This document shows, one piece after another, positions 50,420 to 59,645 of a stretch of 64,000 nt of DNA. The first letter of the stretch is position 1, and each line of letters opens with the position of its first letter. The translations under genes and the position numbers were made by a program. Below the pieces are notes generated by a model that saw nothing but the letters and a program-made list of their open reading frames with translations, did no database searches and was not told the origin of the DNA. The stretch is from an uncultured Chloroflexota bacterium. GTDB taxonomy: Bacteria; Chloroflexota; UBA11872. The stretch lies in NCBI GenBank assembly GCA_958296175.1, contig OY282448.1:1031899-1095898 (forward strand), read 5' to 3'.

Positions 50420-51823
50420 TCAGGCGGTGTCGGGGGCGGCGCCCAGAGGGAGGGCGACGGTGAACGTGGCGCCGCGGCGGGGGCCGGGGGATTCGGCCCA
50501 GATGCGGCCGCCGTGCTGGCGCACCGTGTGGCGGGCGATGGCCAGGCCCAGCCCGGCGCCGGTGTTGCCGGGCGAGCGGTCGGCCTTGTAGAAGCGTTCG
50601 AACACGCGGTCGAGCTCGCGCTGTTCCAGGCCCACGCCGCTGTCGGCCACGCGCAGCAGCGCCTCGCCGTTGGCGCGCGCGGTCGAAACGGTGACCGCGC
50701 CCGCCGGCGGCGTGAACTTGATCGCGTTGTGCACCAGGTTGGTCACCACGCGGCCCGTGCGGTCGGCGTCGGCGCGCACTGGCAGCGGTTCGCGCGCAGT
50801 CGCCACGGCCAGCGCCACGTCGCCGCGCACGGCTTGCGGCCGCAGCCGTTCCACGGCCGGCGCCACCAGCTGGTTGAGGTCCACGGTGGCCAGCCGCAGC
50901 GCCGCCGCGCCGGACTCCACGCGCGCCAGGTCCAGCAGTTCGCTGACGATCTGGCTCATGCGTTCGGTCTCCACGCCAATGCGGCGCAGGAACTCGCCGC
51001 GGGCGGCCGCGTCCTCGGCCGCGCCGTCCTGCAAGGTTTCGACCATGGCCCGCAGGGTCGTGAGCGGCGTGCGCAGCTCGTGCGAGACGTTGGCAACGAA
51101 GTCGCGGCGCACCACGTCCACCCGCCGCAGCGCCGTGAGGTCGCGCAGCAGCACCAGGCGCTGGCGGCGGCGTTCGCCGCCCAGGGGCGCGATGACGGCG
51201 TGGACCTCGCGCTCGGCAACGCCGATGGAAATCAGCCGGTCGACCGCGCGGCCGGCCGCGGCCGGCTGGCGGATGACGTCCACCAGGTCCACGTCGCGCA
51301 GCGCGTCGGCCAGCGTGGCGTGCCCCTCGGCGCGCGCCTCCACGCCCAACAGCTCGGCGGCGGCCCGGTTCACCAGGCTGACGCTGTCGTCGGCTTCCAC
51401 TATGACCACGCCGTCGGTCATGGAGGCCAGCACGGTCTCCAGCCGCGCGTGGTCGTGCTGCAGCGCGCGCAGTTCGGCGCGCAGCGTGTCGGCGGCCTCG
51501 GCCGCCGCCAGCGCCAGCGCCCGGGTTTCGGGCCCGTGGGCGCGCACGCTGATTTCGGGTTCGTCCAGGGCGGTGAGGCTGGTGACGTCCCGCGCCAGCC
51601 GGTGCAAGGCGTGCGCCTCGCGCCGCATGACCAGCGCCGCCGCGCCCGCGCCCAGCGCCGCGCCCGCCAGGCCGGCGGCGGCCAGGGACCCGGCCAGCCC
51701 GCCCCGCGCCTCGGGCGGCAAGCGCGGGGCCAGCAGCAGGCCGGCAATGAGCGCCGCGGCAAGCGCCCCGCCGCCGGCCGCCAGCGCCGCGCGCGCGCGC
51801 AGCCCGCCCCGCGGCGCGGTCAC
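50420..51823 (-). CDS. phoR: Phosphate-regulon sensor histidine kinase PhoR
   Basis: A 467-aa membrane kinase from GTG 51823, overlapping the phoB stop (GTGA). Two membrane segments (about 10-33 and 45-66) are followed by a helical linker and a PAS domain (about 120-200: VLASMTDGVVIVEADDSVSL). The dimerisation domain has the phospho-acceptor His in FVANVSHELRTPLTTLRAMV (H248). The ATPase domain has NLVHNAIKFTPP, RVADSGVGL, FERFYKADRS and GAGLGLAIAR. The architecture matches PhoR/SenX3. Position near pst genes supports phosphate sensing through PhoU and PstB. Confidence 0.92.
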   Translation of the reverse strand: MTAPRGGLRARAALAAGGGALAAALIAGLLLAPRLPPEARGGLAGSLAAAGLAGAALGAGAAALVMRREAHALHRLARDVTSLTALDEPEISVRAHGPETRALALAAAEAADTLRAELRALQHDHARLETVLASMTDGVVIVEADDSVSLVNRAAAELLGVEARAEGHATLADALRDVDLVDVIRQPAAAGRAVDRLISIGVAEREVHAVIAPLGGERRRQRLVLLRDLTALRRVDVVRRDFVANVSHELRTPLTTLRAMVETLQDGAAEDAAARGEFLRRIGVETERMSQIVSELLDLARVESGAAALRLATVDLNQLVAPAVERLRPQAVRGDVALAVATAREPLPVRADADRTGRVVTNLVHNAIKFTPPAGAVTVSTARANGEALLRVADSGVGLEQRELDRVFERFYKADRSPGNTGAGLGLAIARHTVRQHGGRIWAESPGPRRGATFTVALPLGAAPDTA

Positions 51824-52521
51824 CCCACGAACCGGTAGCCGACCCCGCGCACGGTTTCGATGCGCGTGGGGTTGGACGGGTCGTCCTCGACCTTGCGGCG
51901 GACATCGCGGACGTGCACCGCCACGGTGCGGGTGTCGTCGGTCTGCGCGTAGCTCCACACGTGCTGCAGCAGCTGCGCCGCCGAGTACACGCGCTCGCGG
52001 TTGCGCATCAGGAACTCCAGCAGGTCGAACTCCTTGGGCCGCAGCCGCACGGCCTGGCCGTTCACGGTCACGCGGCGGGTGGCGCGCGAGAGGCTGATCC
52101 CGCCGGCTTCGATGGCGTCGCCGTCGGGCGCCTCGGCGTGGCGCAGCTCTTCGCGCAGCAGCTCGCGGCGGCGCAGGAGGGCCTTGACGCGCGCCAGAAG
52201 CTCCCGCATCGAAAACGGCTTGGTCACGTAGTCGTCGGCCCCAATCTCCAGACCCACCACGCGGTCCACCTCGTCGTCGCGCGCCGTCAGGATCACCACC
52301 GGCACCGCGCTGAAGCGTCGGATCTGGCGGCAGACGTCGAACCCGTCCATGCCGGGCAGCATGAGGTCCAGCACCACCAGGTCGGGCAGGGCGGCCCGCA
52401 CCGCCTCCAGCGCGCGTTCGCCGTCGGGCGCAATTTCGACCTCGTGGCCTTCGCGCCGCAGGTTGTAGGCGACGGCGGCCGCCAGACTTTCCTGGTCTTC
52501 GACGATCAGAATGCGGGGCAT
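51820..52521 (-). CDS. phoB: Phosphate-regulon response regulator PhoB
   Basis: A 233-aa OmpR/PhoB-family regulator from ATG 52521 with an upstream GGAG. The receiver domain has acidic ED at 8-9, phospho-acceptor Asp in LVVLDLMLPGMDG (D52), T79/A80 in VVILTA, and DDYVTKPF (K101). The winged-helix DNA-binding domain has LRPKEFDLLEFLM, VHVRDVRRKVEDD and IETVRGVGYRF. It is the first gene of a phoB-phoR operon. It probably activates pstSCAB-phoU under phosphate limitation. Confidence 0.92.
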   Translation of the reverse strand: MPRILIVEDQESLAAAVAYNLRREGHEVEIAPDGERALEAVRAALPDLVVLDLMLPGMDGFDVCRQIRRFSAVPVVILTARDDEVDRVVGLEIGADDYVTKPFSMRELLARVKALLRRRELLREELRHAEAPDGDAIEAGGISLSRATRRVTVNGQAVRLRPKEFDLLEFLMRNRERVYSAAQLLQHVWSYAQTDDTRTVAVHVRDVRRKVEDDPSNPTRIETVRGVGYRFVG

Positions 52522-52739
52522 GTCCGCAATCTCCGTGCGCGCCGTACCCAGGCGAGCGGCTCCGCTCCAACTATACGCAGCGCCCGATCCTGAACCAGCC
52601 GTGCGGCCGGGGGGGCGCGGACGGCCCCGCCGACCGCGGCACGGCTGCGCGCCGGCCGCCGCGGGCGCGGGTGCGCCGCGGTCGCGCCGGCCGCCCTGGG
52701 CGGCGATAATGCCGCGCGCTTCCGCCAAGGACCCCCGCC

Positions 52740-53648
52740 ATGCAGCACGCCATGGCCGACGTTCGGCTGAGCAAGTTCGACCCGCTGCCGCGCATCCTGG
52801 CGTTCGACGACTTCGACGACGGGCTGCACGGCTGGTGCGAGCTGGTGGGCAACCACGACGGCGACCTGAGCCAGGTGCAGCCGGTCCTCAGCGACATGCG
52901 GCCGGCGCAGCTGAGCAGCTGCACCTTCTTCGACATCGGCACGCACGGCGCGGTGGACGGCACCTACTCGCTCAAGCTGGCCACGCGGCCGCGCCGCTTC
53001 CATCAGGCCGTGGCCATCAAGCGGCTGACCTCGCCAACGAACGGGCGGGTGCAGCTGGAAGCCTGGTTCACCTACAAGGCCGAGCAGACCTTCGGCGGCG
53101 ACGCGCCGGGCGCCCGCGCCTGGGACGGCAACTACCACCCCTCCGAGGCGCACTTCGGATCGTTCACGCTCTGGAACGACGTGTGCGAAGGCACGGCGCC
53201 CGGGCAGCGCTACCACGCGGCGCTGCGCTACGAGAACACCAACGAGCAGGGCGAGTTCACGCAGCGCTGGCTGTACAAAACCGGCCTGCACCCCACCACG
53301 CGCATGTTGCGCGGCGGGTTCGACTCGGCGCAGAACGACGTGCACGTGGCGCGCCCCGACATGTGGGCGCCGGTGCCCAACGGCTCGCAGCAGCTCTGCT
53401 TCAACGAAGTGCCCACCAAGGTCAACTGGCATTACCTGCGCTGGCAGTTCGACCTGGCCGCGCGGCGCAACATCGAGCTGCAAGTCAACGACCTGACCAT
53501 GGACCTCACCGGCGTGCCCGTGCTCACGTTCGACGAGGGCTACTGGGGCATCACGCGCCTGCTGAACCTCTGCCTGGACGTGCGCACCACCAGCGACGTG
53601 CGCAACTTCCTCTATCTGGACTCGGTGCTCGTCTCGGTGGACTGGTAG
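52740..53648 (+). CDS. Conserved protein of unknown function, possibly beta-sandwich (DUF6772-like)
   Basis: A 302-aa protein from ATG 52740 (ATG 52752, MADVRLSKF, also possible). Segments such as LAFDDFDDGLHGWCELVGNH, DGTYSLKLATRP, AHFGSFTLWNDVCEG and VNWHYLRWQFDLAARRNIEL suggest a jelly-roll/concanavalin-like domain that binds a ligand. I think of the DUF6772 family but cannot confirm it. No signal peptide is seen. It lies divergent from phoB. A small gene follows after 7 bp. No phosphate link is evident. Confidence 0.68.
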   Translation: MQHAMADVRLSKFDPLPRILAFDDFDDGLHGWCELVGNHDGDLSQVQPVLSDMRPAQLSSCTFFDIGTHGAVDGTYSLKLATRPRRFHQAVAIKRLTSPTNGRVQLEAWFTYKAEQTFGGDAPGARAWDGNYHPSEAHFGSFTLWNDVCEGTAPGQRYHAALRYENTNEQGEFTQRWLYKTGLHPTTRMLRGGFDSAQNDVHVARPDMWAPVPNGSQQLCFNEVPTKVNWHYLRWQFDLAARRNIELQVNDLTMDLTGVPVLTFDEGYWGITRLLNLCLDVRTTSDVRNFLYLDSVLVSVDW

Positions 53649-53655
53649 GCCCGCC

Positions 53656-53988
53656 ATGCGCGAATCCTTCACCGCCGTCATCGAACGGAACGCCGAACTC
53701 ACCGACCGCTTGGCCACGGAGCCCTACGAATGCGCCTGGGCCTCGGAGGCGCGCTGGTTCGTTCGCGTCATGCACCTGGAAGGCGGCGGCCATCTGTCCG
53801 CCAGCGTGCAGGTGTCGCCCGACGGGCTGCATTGGTGTAACGAAGGGGCAGCCCTCAGGGCGATGGACGCGCCGGGGCTCTATTCGCTGCCCGTGCGCGA
53901 CTTCGGCGGCTGGTTGCGGCTCGACTGCACGCTGCGCGGCCGCGCCCCGCGCGCGCGGGTGATGATCTATCTGGCGCTGAAGGAATAA
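53656..53988 (+). CDS. Small unknown protein following the putative beta-sandwich gene
   Basis: A 110-aa product (MRESFTAVIERNAELTDRLA, ECAWASEARWFVRVMHLEGG, LSASVQVSPDGLHWCNEGAA) with a beta-rich composition and no membrane segment. The alternation of hydrophobic residues suggests a compact beta-sandwich. It is 7 bp after the previous stop and probably cotranslated with it. Family unknown. Confidence 0.62.
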   Translation: MRESFTAVIERNAELTDRLATEPYECAWASEARWFVRVMHLEGGGHLSASVQVSPDGLHWCNEGAALRAMDAPGLYSLPVRDFGGWLRLDCTLRGRAPRARVMIYLALKE

Positions 53989-54000
53989 CCGCGGAGCGCG

Positions 54001-54165
54001 GCCGCCAAGGCGGACCGAGGCTGCGCGGCCCTGTTCGTGGACGAGCTGCAATACGCGGCGGAAGGCGAGCTCGCCACGCTGATCACAGCCTTGCATCGGA
54101 CGACCCAACGGCGCGGCGGTGGGGGCGCGGGGGCTGACCGCGGCCGTGGATGCAGCAATCGCTAA
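54001..54165 (+). pseudogene. Remnant of an AAA-type ATPase gene
   Basis: The frame from 54001 encodes CAALFVDELQYAAEGELATL then ITALHRTTQRR before turning into a Gly-rich run and a stop. This matches the Walker B region of AAA ATPases of the type FxDElQ...LxxLIxALHrxxQ. Just downstream a shifted frame reads VGARGLT, like the next family segment VGAGLP. Walker A and the rest are missing. It is a decayed fragment of a probable mobile or defence-associated ATPase, between the unknown gene and pstS. Confidence 0.6.
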
Positions 54166-54221
54166 GCCGCGCCTCACGCGGCGTTAATCCGGCCGTGCGG
54201 TGCGCTGATACCCGGCCCGTA

Positions 54222-54253
54222 CGGTTGCGTGCGGTCGACGTGACCGTTCTGTG
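54222..54253 (+). promoter_or_regulatory. Possible Pho-box-like direct repeats upstream of pstS
   Basis: CGGTTGCGTG, CGGTCGACGTG and ACCGTTCTGTG follow one another at 10-11-bp spacing and share a CGT/CGGT...GTG pattern. PhoB sites in E. coli are direct repeats with an 11-bp pitch, though of different sequence. The site lies 22 bp before the pstS start, which is close for an activator site if the mRNA has the AGGAGG leader. Confidence 0.3.
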
Positions 54254-54274
54254 TTCCCCAGGAGGACCACCATC

Positions 54275-55369
54275 GTGAGGAAAATCAGCCGACGGCGCAT
54301 GTTGCGCGCGGCCGGCATGGGATCGTTGGCGGCCGCCGGGGCTGCGGCGCTGGCAGCCTGCGGCGAGGCGCAGGCCGTCACGAAGGAAGTCCCGGTCGAG
54401 CGGGCCGCGCCCCAGATCGTGGAAGTCACCGCGCCGCCGGGTCCCATGCAGGGCACGATTCTGGTCGACGGCTCCAGCACGGTCGGCCCGGTGACCCAGG
54501 CCGTGGCCGAAGAGTTCCAGAAGCAGTTCCCGAACGTGCGCGTGCCGGTCGGCATCTCCGGCACGGGCGGCGGATTCAAGAAATTCTGCATCCAGGAGAC
54601 CGACATCTCCGACGCCTCGCGCTTCATCAAGAGCGGCGAGCAGGACCTCTGCGCCGCGAACGGCGTGGGCTACATCGAGCTGCCGGTGGCCATCGACGGC
54701 ATTGCCGTGGTGGTCAACCCCCAGAACACCTGGATCGGCGACTCGATCTCGGTCGACGAGCTCACCCGCATGTGGGCGCCGGAAGCCGAGGACGCCGTCA
54801 CCACCTGGGGACAGATTCGCGACGGGCTGCCCGACGAGCCGCTGCTGCTCTACGGCCCAGGCACCGACTCGGGGACCTACGACTACTTCACCAAGGCCGT
54901 CAACGGTGAAGAAGGCGCCAGCCGCGGCGACTTCACGCCCAGCGAGGACGACAACGTGCTGGTGCAGGGCGTGGCCGGCGACGCCGGCGCCATCGGCTTC
55001 TTCGGCCTGGCCTACTACGAGCAGAACAAAGACCTGCTCAAGGCCCTGCAGGTCGACGGCGGCCAGGGCCCGGTCTTCCCCACCGTGGACAACGTGCTCA
55101 GCGGCGCGTACGCGCCGCTCTCGCGCGTGATCCTCATCTACGTCAGCACACAGGCGGCGGAGCGGCCGGAAGTCCAGACCTTCATCGAGTTCTACATGAA
55201 GAACGCGGCGAATCTGGTCGGCTCGGTTGGCTACGTGCAGCTGCCGGACGAGATGTACGAGACTGCGCTGCAGCGCTTCGAGGAGCGCAAGACCGGCACG
55301 GTGACCGCTCTGGAGGGCGTGTCCGCCACGCCCAACTCTGTGATGGAAGCCTGGAAGGCGGGCGCGTAG
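54275..55369 (+). CDS. pstS: Phosphate ABC transporter substrate-binding lipoprotein PstS
   Basis: A 364-aa phosphate-binding protein from GTG 54275, with AGGAGG nine bases upstream. The N-terminus carries a twin-arginine motif (SRRRML, residues 5-10) and a lipobox LAAC (C29). This predicts Tat export and lipid attachment. The mature domain has [63 protein letters not shown] and [15 protein letters not shown]. Sequence is of the SphX/PstS group with a short linker. It is the first gene of pstSCAB-phoU. It binds phosphate for PstCAB. Confidence 0.94.
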   Translation: MRKISRRRMLRAAGMGSLAAAGAAALAACGEAQAVTKEVPVERAAPQIVEVTAPPGPMQGTILVDGSSTVGPVTQAVAEEFQKQFPNVRVPVGISGTGGGFKKFCIQETDISDASRFIKSGEQDLCAANGVGYIELPVAIDGIAVVVNPQNTWIGDSISVDELTRMWAPEAEDAVTTWGQIRDGLPDEPLLLYGPGTDSGTYDYFTKAVNGEEGASRGDFTPSEDDNVLVQGVAGDAGAIGFFGLAYYEQNKDLLKALQVDGGQGPVFPTVDNVLSGAYAPLSRVILIYVSTQAAERPEVQTFIEFYMKNAANLVGSVGYVQLPDEMYETALQRFEERKTGTVTALEGVSATPNSVMEAWKAGA

Positions 55370-55471
55370 CATCCCTGCGAACGGTTCGGCGGCGGCGGGC
55401 GCCCGCCGCCGCCGCGAACGCTGCGCGCCAATAACGCGAGGCCCAATGACACCTCCCAGCCAGGCACGGCG

Positions 55472-56403
<932 letters not shown>

Positions 56404-56407
<4 letters not shown>

Positions 56408-57321
56408 GCGCCGCGCCCACCGCCGCCGCGCCCGCGCCGCCGTCCTCGACGGCGGCGGGCGTCTGGCGTCCGCGCAAGACCCTGCGCCGCTGGCTGGGCT
56501 GGGCCTTTCAGGGCCTGACCATCGTGTCCACGCTGCTGGGGCTGGCGCTGCTGGCGGCGCTGCTGTTCGACGTGTTCCGCGACGGCGCCGGGCAGGTGGA
56601 CGGCCATTTCCTGAGCAGCTATCCGTCCCGCTTCCCCGAGCAGGCCGGCCTGCGCTCGGCGCTGCTGGGCACGCTCTGGATGCTGGGGCTGACGGCCGTC
56701 ATCGCCTTTCCGCTGGGCGTCGGCGCGTCGATCTATCTGGAGGAATACGCGCCCGACACCTGGCTGACGCGCTTCATCCAGCTCAACATCGCCAACCTGG
56801 CAGGCGTGCCCAGCGTGGTCTACGGCTTGCTGGGGCTGGGGCTGTTCGTGCGCTGGTTCGGCCTGGGCCGCAGCGTGCTGGCCGGGTCCATGACCATGGC
56901 CCTGCTGATCCTGCCGCTCATCATCGTGGCCTCGCGCGAGGCCCTGCGGGCCGTGCCCGACTCGCTGCGCGAAGGCGCGTTTGCCCTGGGCGCCACGCGC
57001 TGGCAGATGGTGCGGCGCACCGTGCTGCCGGCGGCCGCGGGCGGCATTCTCACCGGCACCATCCTGGCGCTGGCCCGCGCCATCGGCGAAACCGCCCCGC
57101 TCATCACCATCGGCGCCTTGACCTACATCGCCTTCGACCCCCAGGGCCCCATGGACCTCTTCACGGTCTTGCCCATCCAGATTTTCAACTGGGTGTCCCT
57201 GCCGCAGAAAGGCTTTGCCGACCTGGCGGCCGGTGGCATCGTGGTGCTGCTGCTGGTGCTGCTCATCGCCAACGCCGCGGCCGTGGCGCTCCGCTACCGC
57301 ATGCAGAGGAGGCTTCAGTGA
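56404..57321 (+). CDS. pstA: Phosphate ABC transporter permease PstA
   Basis: A 305-aa permease partner of PstC. Membrane segments begin near residue 35. It has [40 protein letters not shown], the EAA loop [20 protein letters not shown] and [18 protein letters not shown]. Both ends are translationally coupled: ATGA with pstC and GTGA with pstB. Confidence 0.94.
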
Positions 57322-58154
57322 TCGACCTGCGCGTCCGCGAGCGTCCAGACCTGCGCCCGACGGCCGCCGCCGCGGCGTCCAACGGCCAGACGGACATCGT
57401 GCTGATGGCGCGCGGTCTCAGCTTCTGGTACGGCGACACCCAGGTGCTGGACGGCATCGAAATCGACGTGCCCGGCCGCCAAGTCACGGCCATCATCGGC
57501 CCTTCGGGCTGCGGCAAGAGCACGTTCCTGCGCTGTTTCAACCGCATGAACGAGCTGGTGCCCGGCACCCGCGTCGAAGGCGCCGTCGTCTTCGGCGGCC
57601 GCCAGATCAACGACCGCGCGGTCGACCCGGTCGAAGTCCGCCGCCGCATCGGGATGGTCTTCCAAAAGCCCAACCCCTTCCCCAAGTCCATCTACGACAA
57701 CGTGGCCTACGGCCCGCGCGTGAACGGGTTTCGGGGGTCGATGGACGACATCGTGGAATCGTCGCTGCGCCGCGCCGCGCTCTGGAACGAGGTCAAGGAC
57801 GACCTGAAGAAAAGCGGCCTGGCCCTGTCCGGCGGCCAGCAGCAGCGCCTGTGCATCGCGCGCGCGCTGGCCGTGGAGCCGGACGTGCTGCTCATGGACG
57901 AACCCTGCTCGGCGCTGGACCCCATTGCCACCACGCGCATCGAAGACCTGATCCGCGAGCTGTGCGAACAGCTCACCATCGTCATCGTCACCCACAACAT
58001 GCAGCAGGCCGCGCGCGTCTCCGACCGCACCGCCTTCTTCACGGTGACCGATGCCGGCTGCGGCATCCTGGTGGAGCACAGCGAAACGCAGAAGCTGTTC
58101 ACCAGCCCGGCCGACGAACGCACCGAGGCCTACATCACCGGCCGCTTCGGGTAG
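57318..58154 (+). CDS. pstB: Phosphate ABC transporter ATP-binding protein PstB
   Basis: A 278-aa ATPase from GTG 57318. It has an N-terminal extension of about 25 residues before the ABC core. Walker A is [20 protein letters not shown], the Q-loop [20 protein letters not shown], the signature [18 protein letters not shown], Walker [14 protein letters not shown] and the H-loop [12 protein letters not shown]. These motifs, especially RCFNRMN and NPFP, are specific to PstB. It energises phosphate uptake and, with PhoU, signals to PhoR. Confidence 0.95.
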   Translation: MIDLRVRERPDLRPTAAAAASNGQTDIVLMARGLSFWYGDTQVLDGIEIDVPGRQVTAIIGPSGCGKSTFLRCFNRMNELVPGTRVEGAVVFGGRQINDRAVDPVEVRRRIGMVFQKPNPFPKSIYDNVAYGPRVNGFRGSMDDIVESSLRRAALWNEVKDDLKKSGLALSGGQQQRLCIARALAVEPDVLLMDEPCSALDPIATTRIEDLIRELCEQLTIVIVTHNMQQAARVSDRTAFFTVTDAGCGILVEHSETQKLFTSPADERTEAYITGRFG

Positions 58155-58168
58155 GACGGAGGTTGCCC

Positions 58169-58888
58169 ATGCCCCCGCGGGCGCTGTTCGACACCCAGCT
58201 CAAGCACGTGCAGGACGAACTGATCCTCATCGGCAGCATGGTCGAAAAAGCCATTCGGCGTTCCATCGAATCGCTGCGCGCCCGCGACGTCGAACTCGCC
58301 CGCCGCATCGTGGAGGACGACGACGACATCGACGAACGCTATCTGGCGCTGCGCGAGTTTTGCATCGACAGCATTGCCACCCAGCAGCCCGCCGCCGGCG
58401 ACCTGCGCACGCTCGTCACCGGCATGCACGTGGCCGCCGAGCTGGAGCGCATGGGCGACTACGCCGAAGGCATCGCCAAGATCAGCATCCGCATGGGCGG
58501 CGAGCCGCCGCTCAAACCCCTCATCGACATCCCGCGCATGGCCGAGCTGGCGATCGGCATGCTGCACCGCAGCCTGACGTCCCTGACCGAAAAAGACGAC
58601 CGCATGGCGCGCCAGGTCTGGCACGACGACGACGAGGTCGACCAGCTCTACGACCAGGTCTTTCGCGAGCTGCTCACCTTCATGTTCCAAAACCCGCGCA
58701 ACATCCAGCGCGCCACCTGGCTGCTGTGGGTGGCGCACAACCTGGAGCGGATTGGCGACCGCGCCACCAACATTGCCGAACAGGTGATCTACCTGACCAC
58801 CGGGCGCACGCCCGCGCGCGACGAGCGCTGGCCGGACGTGGGCGAACCGCCCACGCCCGCCCCCGCCAACGGCCCCGCCCCCCGCTAG
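58169..58888 (+). CDS. phoU: Phosphate-signalling complex protein PhoU
   Basis: A 239-aa cytoplasmic helical protein from ATG 58169, with GGAGG six bases upstream. It has two PhoU repeats, each with an ExxxD-type metal-binding helix: ELERMGDYAEGIAKISIRMG and LERIGDRATNIAEQVIYLTT. The tail is Pro/Ala-rich. It inhibits PhoR when phosphate is plentiful and restrains Pst transport. It is the last gene of the pst operon. Confidence 0.94.
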   Translation: MPPRALFDTQLKHVQDELILIGSMVEKAIRRSIESLRARDVELARRIVEDDDDIDERYLALREFCIDSIATQQPAAGDLRTLVTGMHVAAELERMGDYAEGIAKISIRMGGEPPLKPLIDIPRMAELAIGMLHRSLTSLTEKDDRMARQVWHDDDEVDQLYDQVFRELLTFMFQNPRNIQRATWLLWVAHNLERIGDRATNIAEQVIYLTTGRTPARDERWPDVGEPPTPAPANGPAPR

Positions 58889-58903
58889 CCGCCCCCGCCC
58901 CCA

Positions 58904-59157
58904 CGCCCTGGGGCGGGAGACGAGTGAGCCTGGAGGCCTGGAGCGTCGAGCCTGTATTGGGACGCCCACACCCTGGGGCGGGAGACGAGTGACGAGCGCG
59001 GCGGCACCGATCCCGCGCCCACGCCCGCACACCCTGGGGCGCCACGGGCTCGAGCTGGCCAGGCACGGCCGCCCCGCGCCCACGCCTGCACACCCTGGGA
59101 CCTAGGCGCTGTACCGATCCCGCGCCCACGCCCGCATACCCTGGGCCTAGGCGCTGT
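58904..59157. repeat. Periodic repeat array downstream of phoU (five units)
   Basis: Units 1 and 2 share CCCTGGGGCGGGAGACGAGT plus GA (58906-58927, 58971-58992). Units 3 to 5 share CCCGCGCCCACGCCYGCAYA plus CCCTGGG (59009-59041, 59071-59112, 59116-59157); units 4 and 5 also share CCTAGGCGCTGT. The CCCTGGG cores start at 58906, 58971, 59032, 59093 and 59139 (intervals 65, 61, 61, 46). The core can form a GCCC...GGGGC hairpin. Confidence 0.72.
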
Positions 59158-59254
59158 CCCCGCTCCCCCAGAAGACATTTGCACAAATAACTGCCAGGGC
59201 AGGCCGCGGCCCGCCCGCGTCGAAGTGCAGGGGGGTCCTTTCTTTCTTTCCCCT

Positions 59255-59420
59255 CTTCTTTCTTTCCCCTCTCCCTGCGCCGCGGGGAGAGGGTTAGGGT
59301 GAGGGGTCGAGCACGGCGGCCGGTGAGAGACTCTTCGCCCGCGCACGGAGTCTCCCCCAGCGCTAAGCACCTCCCAGCGTCTCCCCCTCACCCTGCCCTC
59401 TCCCTCCGGGGAGAGGGAAA
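59255..59420. repeat. Two CTCTCCC/GGGAGAG hairpin repeats in opposite orientation
   Basis: CCCCTCTCCCTGCGCCGCGG plus GGAGAGGGTTAGGGTGAGGG (about 59266-59305) and CCCTCACCCTGCCCTCTCCC plus TCCGGGGAGAGGG (about 59385-59418) are of one family, the second inverted. They resemble the repeats at 10476, 21661 and 34699. Confidence 0.8.
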
Positions 59421-59483
59421 GAAGCACCCCGCTGCGCTCCTTCAGGGGGAGGGAAAAGAGGCTCCGTGCTGCGCTCCTTCCCG

Positions 59484-59570
59484 GGCGCGGCGCCCGCGCG
59501 CGGATGGACCTCCCCGAACGACCACGGCGCTTTCTGGTGGCACGGCGCGGCGCCCGCGCGCGGATGGACC
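59484..59570. repeat. Two 27-bp repeats 60 bp apart, same family as the 39552 array
   Basis: GGCGCGGCGCCCGCGCGCGG plus ATGGACC occurs at 59484-59510 and 59544-59570 without mismatch, with a 33-bp unique segment between. The first 20 bases are the exact reverse complement of the 3' part of the 39674 and 39734 repeats, 20 kb away. Confidence 0.8.
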
Positions 59571-59645
59571 CCCAACCGGGGCGTAGTTGAGAGGATGGGC
59601 GCGGCGCGGTACCATCACGCATCGCCTGCCCCCAGGACGCCGCGT

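Larger units (their letters stand above)
58889..59645. other. 757-bp intergenic block made almost entirely of repeats
   Basis: It holds, in order, a 60-bp-period array (58904-59157), two CTCTCCC/GGGAGAG hairpins (about 59262-59312 and 59386-59420), and a 60-bp pair (59484-59570). No gene is supported. The upstream sulfatase start is at 59646. Confidence 0.6.

Noticed and set aside
46140..50591. 1483-aa plus-strand open frame in another phase of gltB
   Set aside because: Arg/Gly/Pro-rich frame-shifted shadow of GltB.
57215..58168. 5' part of the long plus-strand frame leading into phoU
   Set aside because: It overlaps pstA and pstB in another phase; the PhoU protein starts at ATG 58169 with its own ribosome-binding site.
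59466..59645. N-terminal extension of the first sulfatase
   Set aside because: These codons lie in the 60-bp repeat pair and encode a repeated GAAPARGWT peptide; the family sequence starts at GTG 59646.
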